Below are positions 44,171 to 53,148 of a DNA stretch of 64,000 nucleotides, one piece after another. Origin of the DNA: UBA830 sp002295635 (GTDB lineage: Bacteria > Pseudomonadota > Alphaproteobacteria > MPNO01 > UBA830). The stretch lies in the NCBI GenBank assembly GCA_002295635.1, contig DBHK01000015.1, positions 124,001 to 188,000 on the forward strand, written 5' to 3'. The notes under the pieces are model-generated. The model made no database searches, was not told the DNA's origin, and saw nothing but the letters and a program-made list of their open reading frames with translations. The translations under genes and the position numbers were made by a program. The first letter of the stretch is position 1, and every line of letters starts with the position of its first letter.

Positions 44171-45219
44171 ATATCTTCCCCCGGATATTCTAAAAGGCCA
44201 CTCATTCCGTCGACATGGCGCACCCGCTCATCGCCTTTTACGATTGCAAGGGTCATCGACCCGATGCCTTGCATCGTAAATGTCATATTCTGTCCGACTT
44301 GTGGCCATTTGTGTATATCCATTGAACAACCTAAACCTATGGTACCAGTGCCAATGATATCACCGGGGAAAACGGTCTCGTTATCGGATACGTAGGCAAC
44401 GAGATGCTCCGCCCAGAATGAGCGAGGCTCGCCTGTATTCCCCTCCCACCAAGTTTCACCATCCACCTCAATACGGCAGGCTATATTGCGCTCATCAATT
44501 GAATCTGAGGTGACCAAACACGGGCCCATGGGCGTACAAAAATCCTTTCGCTTATTCGGGCCGAACGGCTCGCGCTTATATCCGTCGCGACAACTCGGAT
44601 CGATTAGGATCGTATAGCCGGCGATATGATCCTTTGCCTCGTCTATCGTTAGGTTCGTTCCTTTCTTTCCCACGATAATTCCAAGTTCAAGTTCGAGGTC
44701 CAATCGCTCAGTGTAATAGGGGAATGGCACCGGTTCTTCTGGACCGGTGATAGTGTCACAATTTCCTTTATAATAAGGCGGTGTCACATACCAATGTTTA
44801 GTTTTTTTAAACGGAACATCGGCGTTAGACATGTGCGTCTGAAAAATTGAGAAATCCCGAAGAGCGCCCGGACGTGGCACCGGTGCGAGCAGCTTTACTT
44901 CATCTCGTGGAAAAACAAGCCGCTCTCCGCGTATTCCGGTTGGGTCTTTTGCAGTTATCAGTTTCTCTGAAATCCAACCCGCTGCTTCTTCTGCTGCCGC
45001 CCGGGATTTGTGTGCGCCTTTTAACCAGCCAATCATATCGGGTGGACACCGTACAGCAGCAATTTGGCGTGGTGTTGGCTCATCGGTTTCGCTGGCGAGA
45101 TAGGCAGCGTAGCAGCCCGTTAGGTCCGCGATACGGCCGGTTTCGTCGCCATCGATAGGCACGCCAATACGACGGGCTTGACCCAGAGCAGTATTGATCT
45201 CAAAGCTGACAAGTTTCAT
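44167..45219 (-). CDS. Fumarylacetoacetate hydrolase (FAH) family protein
   Basis: FAH-fold metal enzyme of 350 residues. The metal-binding glutamates are in RLDLELELGIIVGKKG, and the C-terminal family part contains DFCTPMGPCLVT, WAEHLVAYVSDNETVFPGDI and GTGTIGLGCSMD. The family includes hydrolases of acylpyruvates, hydratases/isomerases and oxaloacetate decarboxylases, so the reaction is open. MKLVSFEI (45219) was chosen, five bases after GGAG. It is the last gene of the five-gene operon that begins with the AbrB-like gene, 25 bases after the dehydrogenase. Confidence 0.88.
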   Translation of the reverse strand: MKLVSFEINTALGQARRIGVPIDGDETGRIADLTGCYAAYLASETDEPTPRQIAAVRCPPDMIGWLKGAHKSRAAAEEAAGWISEKLITAKDPTGIRGERLVFPRDEVKLLAPVPRPGALRDFSIFQTHMSNADVPFKKTKHWYVTPPYYKGNCDTITGPEEPVPFPYYTERLDLELELGIIVGKKGTNLTIDEAKDHIAGYTILIDPSCRDGYKREPFGPNKRKDFCTPMGPCLVTSDSIDERNIACRIEVDGETWWEGNTGEPRSFWAEHLVAYVSDNETVFPGDIIGTGTIGLGCSMDIHKWPQVGQNMTFTMQGIGSMTLAIVKGDERVRHVDGMSGLLEYPGEDI

Positions 45220-45244
45220 TTTCTCCATCCGCCCGGTTTGGCCG

Positions 45245-46189
45245 TTATATTACCCGAAACTTTAGTTCTTCACCGTCCCGAATACGCCGGCAGTTTTCGA
45301 ATGCGATCCCGAGGCTGCGATCCAAAGTTTCGGGAGTTAGCCACGCGATATGGGGGGTCACCACTACGTTTGACATACTGAAGAGAGGGTTCCCGGAGGA
45401 AGCCGGTTCGATTGATAGGACATCGAGACCGGCCGCGCGTAAATGCCCAGATACCAATGCGTCGGTCATTGCGGCCTCGTCTACAAGCCCACCACGAGAT
45501 GTGTTGATAAGTACGGAGCCAGGCTTCATCAAAGCGAAAGCGACACCATCAAAAAGGTTCTCAGTTTTTGCGGTCAAAGGAAGGTGCAACGAGACGATAT
45601 CCGCCTCCGAAAGAAGATTTGAAAAATCCCTCCAGTCTGCTTTAGCGTCAGGCTTCGGCGCAGTGGCTGTATACAATACATTTGCACCCATCGCTGTCAG
45701 AATAGGCGCAAGGATGCGGGCTACTTCGCCGTAACCTACGAGGCCGACAGTGCGCCCGGCTATTTCGCCCAGCCTGTCGAAGGTTTTAACGTCTAATGTC
45801 CAGCCATGTCCGTCGCGCATCTGAGGATCAAAATAGGAAAGACGTCGCAGCGCTGACAACATCAGCATCAACGTCATTTCGGCCACGGCGCGGGAGTTGG
45901 TTCCCGGCATATTGCAGATGGCAACTCCGTTTGCTGTTGCGGCATCAAGATCGATGGTGTTTATGCCGACACCGATTTTTTGGATAAGCTTTAAATTGGG
46001 TGCATTCGTAATAACCTCAGCAGTTACCTGCTCAAGGACGTGCAGCAGGATGTTGGACTCCACCATCTCGTCTGCAAAGTTCTTTTTATCGTCTTCTTCG
46101 ATAACTACGACGTCTAGCCAGTCCGGCGCTTTTTTTTCGATTTGCCTACGGAAGCCGGGGCTTGCCCGATACTGTAAGACCGCCTTCAT
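45245..46189 (-). CDS. D-isomer-specific 2-hydroxyacid dehydrogenase (operon member)
   Basis: NAD(P)-dependent dehydrogenase of 314 residues. The nucleotide motif is VGLVGYGEVARILAPI. Catalytic residues are Arg in NTSRGGLVDEAAM, Glu in DVLSIEPASS and His in VVTPHIAWLT. The segment CNMPGTNSRAVAEMTLMLML is typical of glyoxylate/hydroxypyruvate or phosphoglycerate dehydrogenase relatives. The ATG overlaps the enolase-paralogue stop (ATGA), so both are made together. It probably reduces or oxidises a 2-oxo/2-hydroxy acid in the same pathway. Confidence 0.92.
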   Translation of the reverse strand: MKAVLQYRASPGFRRQIEKKAPDWLDVVVIEEDDKKNFADEMVESNILLHVLEQVTAEVITNAPNLKLIQKIGVGINTIDLDAATANGVAICNMPGTNSRAVAEMTLMLMLSALRRLSYFDPQMRDGHGWTLDVKTFDRLGEIAGRTVGLVGYGEVARILAPILTAMGANVLYTATAPKPDAKADWRDFSNLLSEADIVSLHLPLTAKTENLFDGVAFALMKPGSVLINTSRGGLVDEAAMTDALVSGHLRAAGLDVLSIEPASSGNPLFSMSNVVVTPHIAWLTPETLDRSLGIAFENCRRIRDGEELKFRVI

Positions 46190-47451
46190 GTCCCTGCCAA
46201 CCGCGCTGTGTCACCCAGCTCTTCTTCAATCCGCAGTACTTCATTCCACTTAGCCATGCGTTCTGAGCGCGCGAAGGAGCCAACCTTTAGCTGGCCGGCG
46301 TTCCAGCCTACCGCCAGGTGAGCGATGGTGACGTCCTCAGTCTCCCCAGATCTTGCAGACACGACCGTCGCCCAACCGGCGTTTTTGGCAGCATCGAGAG
46401 CGGCTTTCGTCTCGGTGATCGTTCCGGCCTGGTTGGGTTTGATGAGCGTGGAATTGCAAATCCCAGCTTCGGCCGCCGCGTCGATCCGCTCCGCGCTGGT
46501 AACCAAAAAATCGTCACCGATAATCTGTAGAGTATCTCCAAAACTGTCCGTGAATGCTCTGAAGGCTGCGGCGTCGTCTTCCCCCAAAGGATCCTCGATC
46601 GAAACAATTGGATAACGGTCTATCCACCCCGCCAGCATTTCGATCAGTCCGTCGCTGTCAAGTTCTCGTTTCTCGAGTCCAAGAGTGTAGAGGCCGCCTT
46701 TTCCAAACCCCGACGCTGCGATGTCGAGGGATAGCGCGACGTCTTCACCGGGGGTGAGATTGGCGGCTTCGATGGCGCGAACGAGCATGTCGAGAGCTTC
46801 CTCATTTGTATTGAATTCAGGCCACCATCCACCCTCGTCGGCGAGCCCTGCTAACTTTCCGGAATTCGCCATCAATTGACCGGCGGCAATATAAACCTCG
46901 GCAATCATCTCTATCCCATCATCAAAACTCTCTGCACCGATGGGAACCGCCATGAAATCCTGAATATCAACACGACCCCCGGCATGCGCCCCCCCACCGA
47001 AAATCTGTATTTCCGGCATCGGTATGCGAACGTCATTATCGCCCGCGATATATCGCCATAATGGCTGCCCCGCGGCCGCAGCCGCGGCGTGGAGAACTGC
47101 CATCGAGACCGCAATCATCGTATTGCCTCCAAGCGATGATTTCGTATCGGTATCGTCGAGATCGATCATGGCAAGATCGACAGCCTCTTGATCGATCGCG
47201 TCCATATCAGTCAATCGCGGTGCGATCAGTTGCGAGAGATTATCCAGCGCTGTTTCAACACCGAACCCGGCAAGCTCGTCGCCGCCATCCCGCAAGTCGA
47301 CGGCTTCATGGCTTCCACGTGACGCTCCTGACGGGGCGATCGCTCGGCCGATAGTGCCGCCGGAAAGAATTACCTCGGCTTCGACCGTAGGTCGCCCTCT
47401 GGAGTCCCAAACACGGCGTCCGATAATCTGGCTAATCTTCGTCGAGGTCAT
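46186..47451 (-). CDS. Divergent enolase paralogue
   Basis: Enolase-family protein of 421 residues. Conserved features: DSRGRPTVEAEV, PSGASRGSHEAVDLRDG, H156, E206 (ADEGG), metal ligands D243, E286 and D313, the base K338 (LIKPNQ), R367-S368 and K389. It differs from glycolytic enolase at sites that are nearly invariant: Glu of IQEF is Asp (D165), the SHRSGE histidine is Ala (A366), and KFNQ has become KPNQ. Proton abstraction and Mg binding should work, but the substrate may be altered. The start at 47451 overlaps the kinase stop (TGATG). Linkage to a kinase and dehydrogenase argues against housekeeping glycolysis. Confidence 0.9.
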   Translation of the reverse strand: MTSTKISQIIGRRVWDSRGRPTVEAEVILSGGTIGRAIAPSGASRGSHEAVDLRDGGDELAGFGVETALDNLSQLIAPRLTDMDAIDQEAVDLAMIDLDDTDTKSSLGGNTMIAVSMAVLHAAAAAAGQPLWRYIAGDNDVRIPMPEIQIFGGGAHAGGRVDIQDFMAVPIGAESFDDGIEMIAEVYIAAGQLMANSGKLAGLADEGGWWPEFNTNEEALDMLVRAIEAANLTPGEDVALSLDIAASGFGKGGLYTLGLEKRELDSDGLIEMLAGWIDRYPIVSIEDPLGEDDAAAFRAFTDSFGDTLQIIGDDFLVTSAERIDAAAEAGICNSTLIKPNQAGTITETKAALDAAKNAGWATVVSARSGETEDVTIAHLAVGWNAGQLKVGSFARSERMAKWNEVLRIEEELGDTARLAGT

Positions 47452-48446
47452 CAGGAACACTCTTTCCGAAAGGTTTCGCGGAATTCAGATAATAATACGG
47501 GCGGGTCGTTCAGCCCCCGCCGTGCTGCCCGACGAACGATTTGTTTGTCCTCATTGGAGGTGATGTACTCCACCGGAGATGTTCCGTCTATCCGGGCTAG
47601 TAGGAGGCCGGGAAGTAGCTCGGCCGTTCGGGCTTCGAATTTGGCCGGCGGCTCCCAAGAGATATGGTTTAAATACGCACTCGCTAGTGCGTCATAACCG
47701 GAGAGATAAGACGCAGTGTTTGTGGGCTTCCATATGCATTTCAGAAGTAAGTGGTTCAGGCAAAACGCAAGATCGAATGCTGGGTCTCCGAACCAAGCGC
47801 ATTCTGCGTCGATTATCACAGGCCCGTCGGGGCCGATAAGTATATTTTTTGGGCTTACGTCACCATGAACCAGAACCCGACGTGTTTCGGCAGTGGTTCG
47901 CGCTAGTGTAATAAGTCGCTCGGCGACATCGTCGCAAGTTTCTGCTGTTCGCAGCAGATAGGGTTCTATCCGTATAGCGTGAAAAATATCGTCAGTCGCG
48001 AAACGCCGCGCCACGGACGCGGTATCCGCGGTGGCCGCGTGGATGAGTCCAAGTGTATCTCCGACCGCGTAAGCCGTTTTTGTCGAGATGATACCGTCGC
48101 GCAGTTGCTCTTTCCATACGGGGTATTCAGCGGGTTCCATAAAAGACATTGCAAACATGCCGGCTCCCCCATCCTCGGCCAATATCTTCGGAACTGAATT
48201 AGGGAGGATCATACTTGCCGTCTGGATCCAGTCGACTTCGTTTGCGTTGCGTTCAACTGGTGCATGCCATTCCTTATCAGTTTTCAGCTTCGACAGCGCA
48301 CGTTTCACGCAGACCGGTCCCCCGCGAGTTGTCACCTTCCAAATGTCTGAGGAAACACCGCCTGTTAAGGGCTCGATGTCAAGAGTTTCCCCGCCCGAGG
48401 AGAGACCAGAACGGTGAAGAAAAGAGACGATATCGCTATTAGTCAT
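47451..48446 (-). CDS. APH-family small-molecule kinase
   Basis: Phosphotransferase of the aminoglycoside/choline kinase fold, 331 residues. The catalytic motif is VLVHGDVSPKNILI (HxD-x4-N) and the metal aspartate is in PVIIDAECAWFGDPAFDLAF. The nucleotide-binding lobe has GGPVCVKRAL with the conserved Lys. Related enzymes phosphorylate sugars, methylthioribose, choline or antibiotics. Translational coupling to the enolase paralogue suggests that it makes the phosphorylated substrate for that enzyme. The start overlaps the stop of the AbrB-like gene (ATGA). Confidence 0.85.
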   Translation of the reverse strand: MTNSDIVSFLHRSGLSSGGETLDIEPLTGGVSSDIWKVTTRGGPVCVKRALSKLKTDKEWHAPVERNANEVDWIQTASMILPNSVPKILAEDGGAGMFAMSFMEPAEYPVWKEQLRDGIISTKTAYAVGDTLGLIHAATADTASVARRFATDDIFHAIRIEPYLLRTAETCDDVAERLITLARTTAETRRVLVHGDVSPKNILIGPDGPVIIDAECAWFGDPAFDLAFCLNHLLLKCIWKPTNTASYLSGYDALASAYLNHISWEPPAKFEARTAELLPGLLLARIDGTSPVEYITSNEDKQIVRRAARRGLNDPPVLLSEFRETFRKECS

Positions 48447-49519
48447 GAGAGCGTATTGCGGTGAGTGAGAAAGACCCTTTGTATTAGCCGGTAGGCAGGT
48501 AGCGTGAGCACCGTGATCATAATAATACGGATGATATGATAGGCTGTGACCAATGGCACGCCGAGGTTCAGAACCGCCGCTGTTAGGCTCATTTCGGCTA
48601 GTCCGCCGGGCGCGGTGGCGGCGATCATGGCGGTGGCTTTGATGTCGGTGTCCCGGGCTATCACGACTGCAAGCACTAATGCGATCGCCATCATTATGAT
48701 TGTTGTGATGGCGGACCCCAGAATAACTCTGGGCGCGGTCGCCATGGTGCGTCGTTCGAATCTCTCACCTAACGCTATACCAATAAATACCTGCGCAGTG
48801 CTCAGAAGTTCGCGGGGCATTGCCGATAGCGTAAACTCGAGCACGGTGAGAATGCTCGCGAAAGTGCAAGCCCCGAGCATCCAGCAATTGGGCAAACGAG
48901 CACAGTAAAGACCTAGAGAAGAAGCAGTGCAGCAGGCGAGAAGAATGATAAGTGCTAGATAATCGACCTCTGCTGTTAGAGGCACGAAGATATCGTCCCC
49001 ACTTTCTCCAAAAAGGGTGAGCGCCGGAGGGATGGCGAGTATTACGATAGTGACCCGGGTCAGCTGCGAGATTGTGAGCGGAACCGGCTGAGCACCATAT
49101 CGATCACCTTGTGCCAACATTTCAGCCATCCCCCCGGGAACATTTCCGAAGAACGCGGTTGCACTGTCCACGCCAGAGACACGATGTAGAATTACCGCTC
49201 CGAAGCCACCGAGCAAAATGGAAATAATTGAAACAAGAAGCATCCAAGGCAGGTGAGCTAAGACGATGGCCGCGACAACTGGGGTAAAGTAAAGACCAAT
49301 TGTGGTCCCAATGAATATCTGGCCTGTCTGGCGAACGCCACGCGGCCCTTGCATACGCCACTTACCGACAAGGTTCATGCCAGCGACAAAAAACAGCGAT
49401 CCGAAGAACCATGGCAATGGAGCTTCTACCAACGAGAACAACCAACCTCCAAACACCGCCAACGCAATAGTGGGGGAGTTTTGGAGGAGATCCGCGAACG
49501 TATCCTTTACATGATTCAT
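48443..49519 (-). CDS. AbrB-family integral membrane protein (putative transporter)
   Basis: A 358-residue polytopic membrane protein of the AbrB-duplication type (often mislabelled ammonia monooxygenase). Repeated segments of the family are visible: APLPWFFGSLFFVAGM, GQIFIGTTIGLYFTPVV, NVPGGMAEMLAQGDRYG in the first half, and AQVFIGIALGERF and APGGLAEMSLTAAVLNLGVP in the second. About ten membrane helices are expected. The ATG at 49519 was chosen because homology begins there (ALAVFGGWLF); no good ribosome site was seen. It heads the kinase-enolase operon and may move its substrate or product. Confidence 0.82.
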   Translation of the reverse strand: MNHVKDTFADLLQNSPTIALAVFGGWLFSLVEAPLPWFFGSLFFVAGMNLVGKWRMQGPRGVRQTGQIFIGTTIGLYFTPVVAAIVLAHLPWMLLVSIISILLGGFGAVILHRVSGVDSATAFFGNVPGGMAEMLAQGDRYGAQPVPLTISQLTRVTIVILAIPPALTLFGESGDDIFVPLTAEVDYLALIILLACCTASSLGLYCARLPNCWMLGACTFASILTVLEFTLSAMPRELLSTAQVFIGIALGERFERRTMATAPRVILGSAITTIIMMAIALVLAVVIARDTDIKATAMIAATAPGGLAEMSLTAAVLNLGVPLVTAYHIIRIIMITVLTLPAYRLIQRVFLTHRNTLS

Positions 49520-49623
49520 AATGCGGTTAGAAGCTATGAAACCTAAACTGTCAAACTCGATTGATCCGCGCGCTGATCTCGCCATAGTAGGTGTTGGGGA
49601 GAACATTATATAGACAGCTCAGA

Positions 49624-50092
49624 TGATTCACTCGATGGCAGGATTGCGCTTATTACTGAAGCGGGCAACGGTATGGGGCGCAATCTCGCCTTATTAATGG
49701 TAGCTCGGGGTGGGTCGGTGATTGTATTGGGCCGGTATCAGCAGGCGGCCAACGATGCCGTTGGCATCATCGGAGCCAATGCACTGGCGGTGCTGTAGAT
49801 GTGACCCAAATATCGGCTTTGCAGGCTACCATTACAGATACGTCAGCCGAAATTGGGCCGATTGACATCCTGATTAACTATGCTGGGGTAATCGAAACTG
49901 AAATAAAAATTAAATCGATTGGTAAGGGGGGCATCGAATGGCTCGCAAAAGATATTGCTATGTGACGTACCGGTACCTTGGACGATATTTTGTCGGTGGC
50001 GGCTTGGCTGGATTCCGAAGAGCGACGTTTTTGACTGGTCAGATTTTGTAACCTAACGGCGGCGCTACAATCTTTGAAATATAATAAGTCTT
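49624..50092 (+). pseudogene. Decayed short-chain dehydrogenase/reductase gene
   Basis: Remnants of an SDR in order. An N-terminal GRIALITEAGNGMGRNLALL is a damaged TGxxxGxG nucleotide motif. It runs into TAG at 49796, then continues in another frame as IGPIDILINYAGVIET (the NNAG motif). After a missing middle, the typical C-terminus TGTLDDILSVAAWLDSEERR is split by a lost base from TGQIL and PNGGAT. The catalytic Ser-Tyr-Lys region is deleted. At least one deletion, one frameshift and several stops make function impossible. Confidence 0.82.
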
Positions 50093-50109
50093 GAGAACAG
50101 AGTGTTAAG

Positions 50110-50949
50110 CTATTTCTTTAAACGGTCTTTAATAAATTGAAGAATAACTTCGTTATATTTATCACTGCATTCTCTAAACATGAAAGCGTGCTTGCTGTAA
50201 CCTGATAGTCCTGAGCAATGAGTATCTGGGACAAGGGTTAACCCGTCCACATCACTTACGAATTTGTGATAAGGGTCGGTCGGAAAAAGCCAGTCCTTAG
50301 GGTGGCTAAATACCAAGCCCGTGATAGTATTTTTTTTGAATAGCTGGATGTCCTCTTCAATAATAGAAAGTTGGTCGCTTTGGTTCCAATTTTGGCCAAA
50401 AACACCAGGAGCAAAGGCCAAGATAGCCAAGACTTTTGGCTTATATTTCGCCAAATAATAAAGAGAACTCCAGCCTCCCCAACTTTGACCAGCGATCACT
50501 ATGTGTTTGGATGGGACCCCAATGGTGGTCAAGAATTTCACTGAGAGTGCTATTTCTTCCGCACGTTTTTTATGCAAGGTACCCAGGCTAAATTCGCCTT
50601 CAAAAGAGCGACTGCACAAATATAATGTTAGAAATGATTTGTTCTCAATCACCTGGGTCTCAAGGAAAGATACTACCCTTGTTAAATTTACAGGTTTAGG
50701 GGGGGCATAGCAGCCTGTTCCATCAAAGCTGTTATTTGTGCCGTGACTATAGAGAACTATTAACTTTTCTCCTGCTTGATCCAATCGGAAATTCGGTAAA
50801 TCTATTTTTTTTCCGTCGTGCCATAGTGAGGCATTTACGTTTTTATTTTGATAGAATTCCGAAACGTTAGTTATCTGAGAAAATCCGTATGAAGAATTTG
50901 CGACACTAAATATGAGGACAAGTTGGAGCGTAACGAATAAGTTTTTCAT
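50110..50949 (-). CDS. Secreted alpha/beta-hydrolase (dienelactone-hydrolase-like)
   Basis: A 279-residue protein with a Sec signal peptide (MKNLFVTLQLVLIFSVANSS, cleavage near residue 22). The nucleophile elbow GQSWGG is near residue 154, followed by WSSLYYLAKYKPKVLAILAF. Candidate Asp and His residues lie downstream (HPKDWLFP; CSGLSGYSKHAF). The gene is clearly more AT-rich than its neighbours and lies beside an SDR remnant, which suggests acquisition by transfer. Substrate unknown; ester or peptide hydrolysis in the periplasm is likely. Confidence 0.72.
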   Translation of the reverse strand: MKNLFVTLQLVLIFSVANSSYGFSQITNVSEFYQNKNVNASLWHDGKKIDLPNFRLDQAGEKLIVLYSHGTNNSFDGTGCYAPPKPVNLTRVVSFLETQVIENKSFLTLYLCSRSFEGEFSLGTLHKKRAEEIALSVKFLTTIGVPSKHIVIAGQSWGGWSSLYYLAKYKPKVLAILAFAPGVFGQNWNQSDQLSIIEEDIQLFKKNTITGLVFSHPKDWLFPTDPYHKFVSDVDGLTLVPDTHCSGLSGYSKHAFMFRECSDKYNEVILQFIKDRLKK

Positions 50950-51036
50950 ATTTTTGTGGCCCAGTCGCAGGTCCGGTATTTCGCCGGCTCAAACTTCTGC
51001 TCAGTCGGCATCCTCAATAATTTTGACTGGTAGAAC

Positions 51037-52011
51037 TTAGGATTTCTTTTTTCTTCGTCCTTTTTTCTGGTTGTCTGGGGTCTCTGTTCGACCCTTGCGC
51101 CGTCTCTTGGACGGTATGTGGCTTTCGTGGTTCTTTAGGTACCAATTTGCAACCTCTTCTCGGGTCGTCCACCAGACGTCTGGGAATTGCTTGGCGTAGT
51201 CGACGAATTCGCGTAATGCGCGAGCACGAAATGGCTGCCCGATCACGTGCGGGTGCAGACCGAGGTTCATTAAACGCCCGCTCTCGGCACCTTCCATGTA
51301 AAGTGCGTCGAACTGCTCCTTCATTACATTGAAAGCCTCGCTGGTCGAATTACCCCGACGCATAAACATCATGAAGTCGTTAATCTCGACCGTATACGGT
51401 ACCGATACGATTGGACCGTGATCGGTATGCATAAGGTACGGCTGATCGTCGTTGAGGAAATCAGCGGTGTATAGAAGCCCCTGTTCGGCGAGAATATCGA
51501 CGGTCGACGGGTTAGTGCGAAGCGACGAAGAGAGCCATCCTGCCGGTTTCTTGCCCACGACATCTTTGTATACGTCAACCGTCTCGAGCACGATTTCACG
51601 CTCGCCTTCCTCGTCAAAATAGTAGTTGGTAAGAAGATCGGTCTGCACATAGTTGTGGGCGATCAGCTCCCAGCCGCGCTCGACGCAATAATTGATCGCC
51701 TGCGGTCGCTCTATACCCATTTTGGCGTTCATTGTGCAGCTGGCCGGGACGTCTGCTTTATCCATGATGTCGAACAGGCGCCAAATGCCGACCCGTTGGC
51801 CGTACTCCCGCCAGGTATAATTTGGAATGTCTGCAACATTACCAGGTAGCGGGTCTGGGAGGATCGAAGGTCCGCCTGCGTAATACGACTCTTCGGTATC
51901 TTTGGTGAGATCCCAGTACTCGAGATTAAACGTGACGAACACGGCAAGACGTTTTCCATCAGGCCACTTCAGCGGTTTCCGCTCCGGCATCGGTACGAAG
52001 TCGTAATACAT
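51037..52011 (-). CDS. Polysaccharide deacetylase family protein, PuuE-like
   Basis: NodB-fold hydrolase of 324 residues. The start KPLKWPDGKRLAVFVTFNLE and the WREYGQRVGIWRLFDIMDKA segment follow the PuuE (cofactor-free allantoinase) type rather than chitin deacetylases. ELIAHNYVQTDLL replaces the usual SHT[WY] motif, and LGLHPHVIGQPFRARAL supplies the late His residues. The C-terminus is a very basic tail (KRRRKGRTETP, KKGRRKKKS) unusual for the family. It may hydrolyse an amide or ureide, in keeping with the catabolic theme, but the substrate is not known. Confidence 0.82.
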   Translation of the reverse strand: MYYDFVPMPERKPLKWPDGKRLAVFVTFNLEYWDLTKDTEESYYAGGPSILPDPLPGNVADIPNYTWREYGQRVGIWRLFDIMDKADVPASCTMNAKMGIERPQAINYCVERGWELIAHNYVQTDLLTNYYFDEEGEREIVLETVDVYKDVVGKKPAGWLSSSLRTNPSTVDILAEQGLLYTADFLNDDQPYLMHTDHGPIVSVPYTVEINDFMMFMRRGNSTSEAFNVMKEQFDALYMEGAESGRLMNLGLHPHVIGQPFRARALREFVDYAKQFPDVWWTTREEVANWYLKNHESHIPSKRRRKGRTETPDNQKKGRRKKKS

Positions 52012-52121
52012 ATTTATCCCCTATCGGATGTAATTACCTCTATTTGTATACGATCATTTGACACCGGAAAAAGAAAATCGGCTAGAATGTTGACGAATGA
52101 TCTTTCAAGGTCGGTCTAACT

Positions 52122-52748
52122 ATGCAGACATTAGAACCATATCTTTCGACTACGCAGGGTATGTTGCCCGCCGGTGAGACATTTGTCACCCGCGTTCGGG
52201 ACCTGTTTGAAGCCGGCAACGACGAAGCCGACATTTGGTCAGCAGCCGCCGAATATCTGCGAGAATTGTTAGGTGACGAAGATCTGAGAACACACGCAGC
52301 AACTTGGCCAGATAGTCTGTCGGTGGAGGGCCGACCTGGGAACCTCCTGTTTTACGAGGATCCTGATTATGGTTTCGTTCTTAATGCACTGATCAAGGCA
52401 CCAGGCATGAAAACTTCTATACACGATCACGGCCGATCGTGGACTCTATATGGTGTGCTTGAAGGTGGAGAGACTGTCACTCGCTTCGATCGTATTGATG
52501 ACGGTCCAAAAGTTCCGGAAATGGCTAACGTCCGCGAGACGGAGTCACACCATGTGGTCCCAGGCTACATAGACTTTGTTCCTCCATGGCAAATCCACCA
52601 GGAGCACAATAAGGAGAAAAGGACCATCGGGTTGATTGTCCGCAGCCAGCGATCTGGCACATTTGTGCAAAACCGATTTGATCCTTCAGCCGGAGCCGTT
52701 ACCCAATATGATGGGCCGGTTCAAACACCCTACAAGCTTGCCTTTTAG
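52122..52748 (+). CDS. Cupin protein, cysteine-dioxygenase-like
   Basis: Cupin of 208 residues resembling thiol dioxygenases (cysteine or 3-mercaptopropionate type). Iron-ligand candidates are the HDH of SIHDHGRSWTLYGVLEGGE (near residue 95) and a later His in PPWQIHQEHN. FEAGNDEADIWSAAAEYLRE forms a helical N-terminus. It would oxidise a thiol to a sulfinate with O2. It is divergent from the deacetylase gene and converges with the parvulin gene, with four bases between stop codons. Confidence 0.72.
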   Translation: MQTLEPYLSTTQGMLPAGETFVTRVRDLFEAGNDEADIWSAAAEYLRELLGDEDLRTHAATWPDSLSVEGRPGNLLFYEDPDYGFVLNALIKAPGMKTSIHDHGRSWTLYGVLEGGETVTRFDRIDDGPKVPEMANVRETESHHVVPGYIDFVPPWQIHQEHNKEKRTIGLIVRSQRSGTFVQNRFDPSAGAVTQYDGPVQTPYKLAF

Positions 52749-52752
52749 TTCG

Positions 52753-53073
52753 TCAGCCAGTCCGCATGATCAGGTGGTAGCCAAAATCGGTTTCGACCAC
52801 GCCGCTGGTCGCGCCCACATCTAGGCCAAACGCTACATCTTCGAATTCTGGCACCATCATACCTTTGCCAAAGCTTCCAAGATCACCGCCTTGGGCTGAC
52901 GAAGGACAATCCGAATTAGACTTGGCAGCCTCACCGAAATCGCCGCCCCCATCGAGTTCAGCTTTGATCGCTTCAATTTTCTGTTTGGCGTCGTCCTGCG
53001 AACGCGTCGCTGTGGAGCGTAGTGAACCATCATACATCAAAAGTATGTGCGACGCCTGTATCTGATCCGACAT
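52753..53073 (-). CDS. Parvulin-type peptidyl-prolyl isomerase
   Basis: A single-domain PpiC-like protein of 106 residues without a signal peptide: IQASHILLMYDGS, then AAKSNSDCPSSAQGGDLGSF, GKGMMVPEFEDVAFGL and the terminal TDFGYHLIMRTG. These segments hold the parvulin His and aromatic residues. Cytoplasmic protein-folding helper. It is the last minus-strand gene after the cof cluster, 76 bases downstream of cofC. Confidence 0.92.
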   Translation of the reverse strand: MSDQIQASHILLMYDGSLRSTATRSQDDAKQKIEAIKAELDGGGDFGEAAKSNSDCPSSAQGGDLGSFGKGMMVPEFEDVAFGLDVGATSGVVETDFGYHLIMRTG

Positions 53074-53148
53074 TTTTGTTTTCCTTTCGAACGCTAGGCA
53101 GGACGCCTGCCATTCTTGCGAGGAATGCAGATTACGCGGAACAATAGC

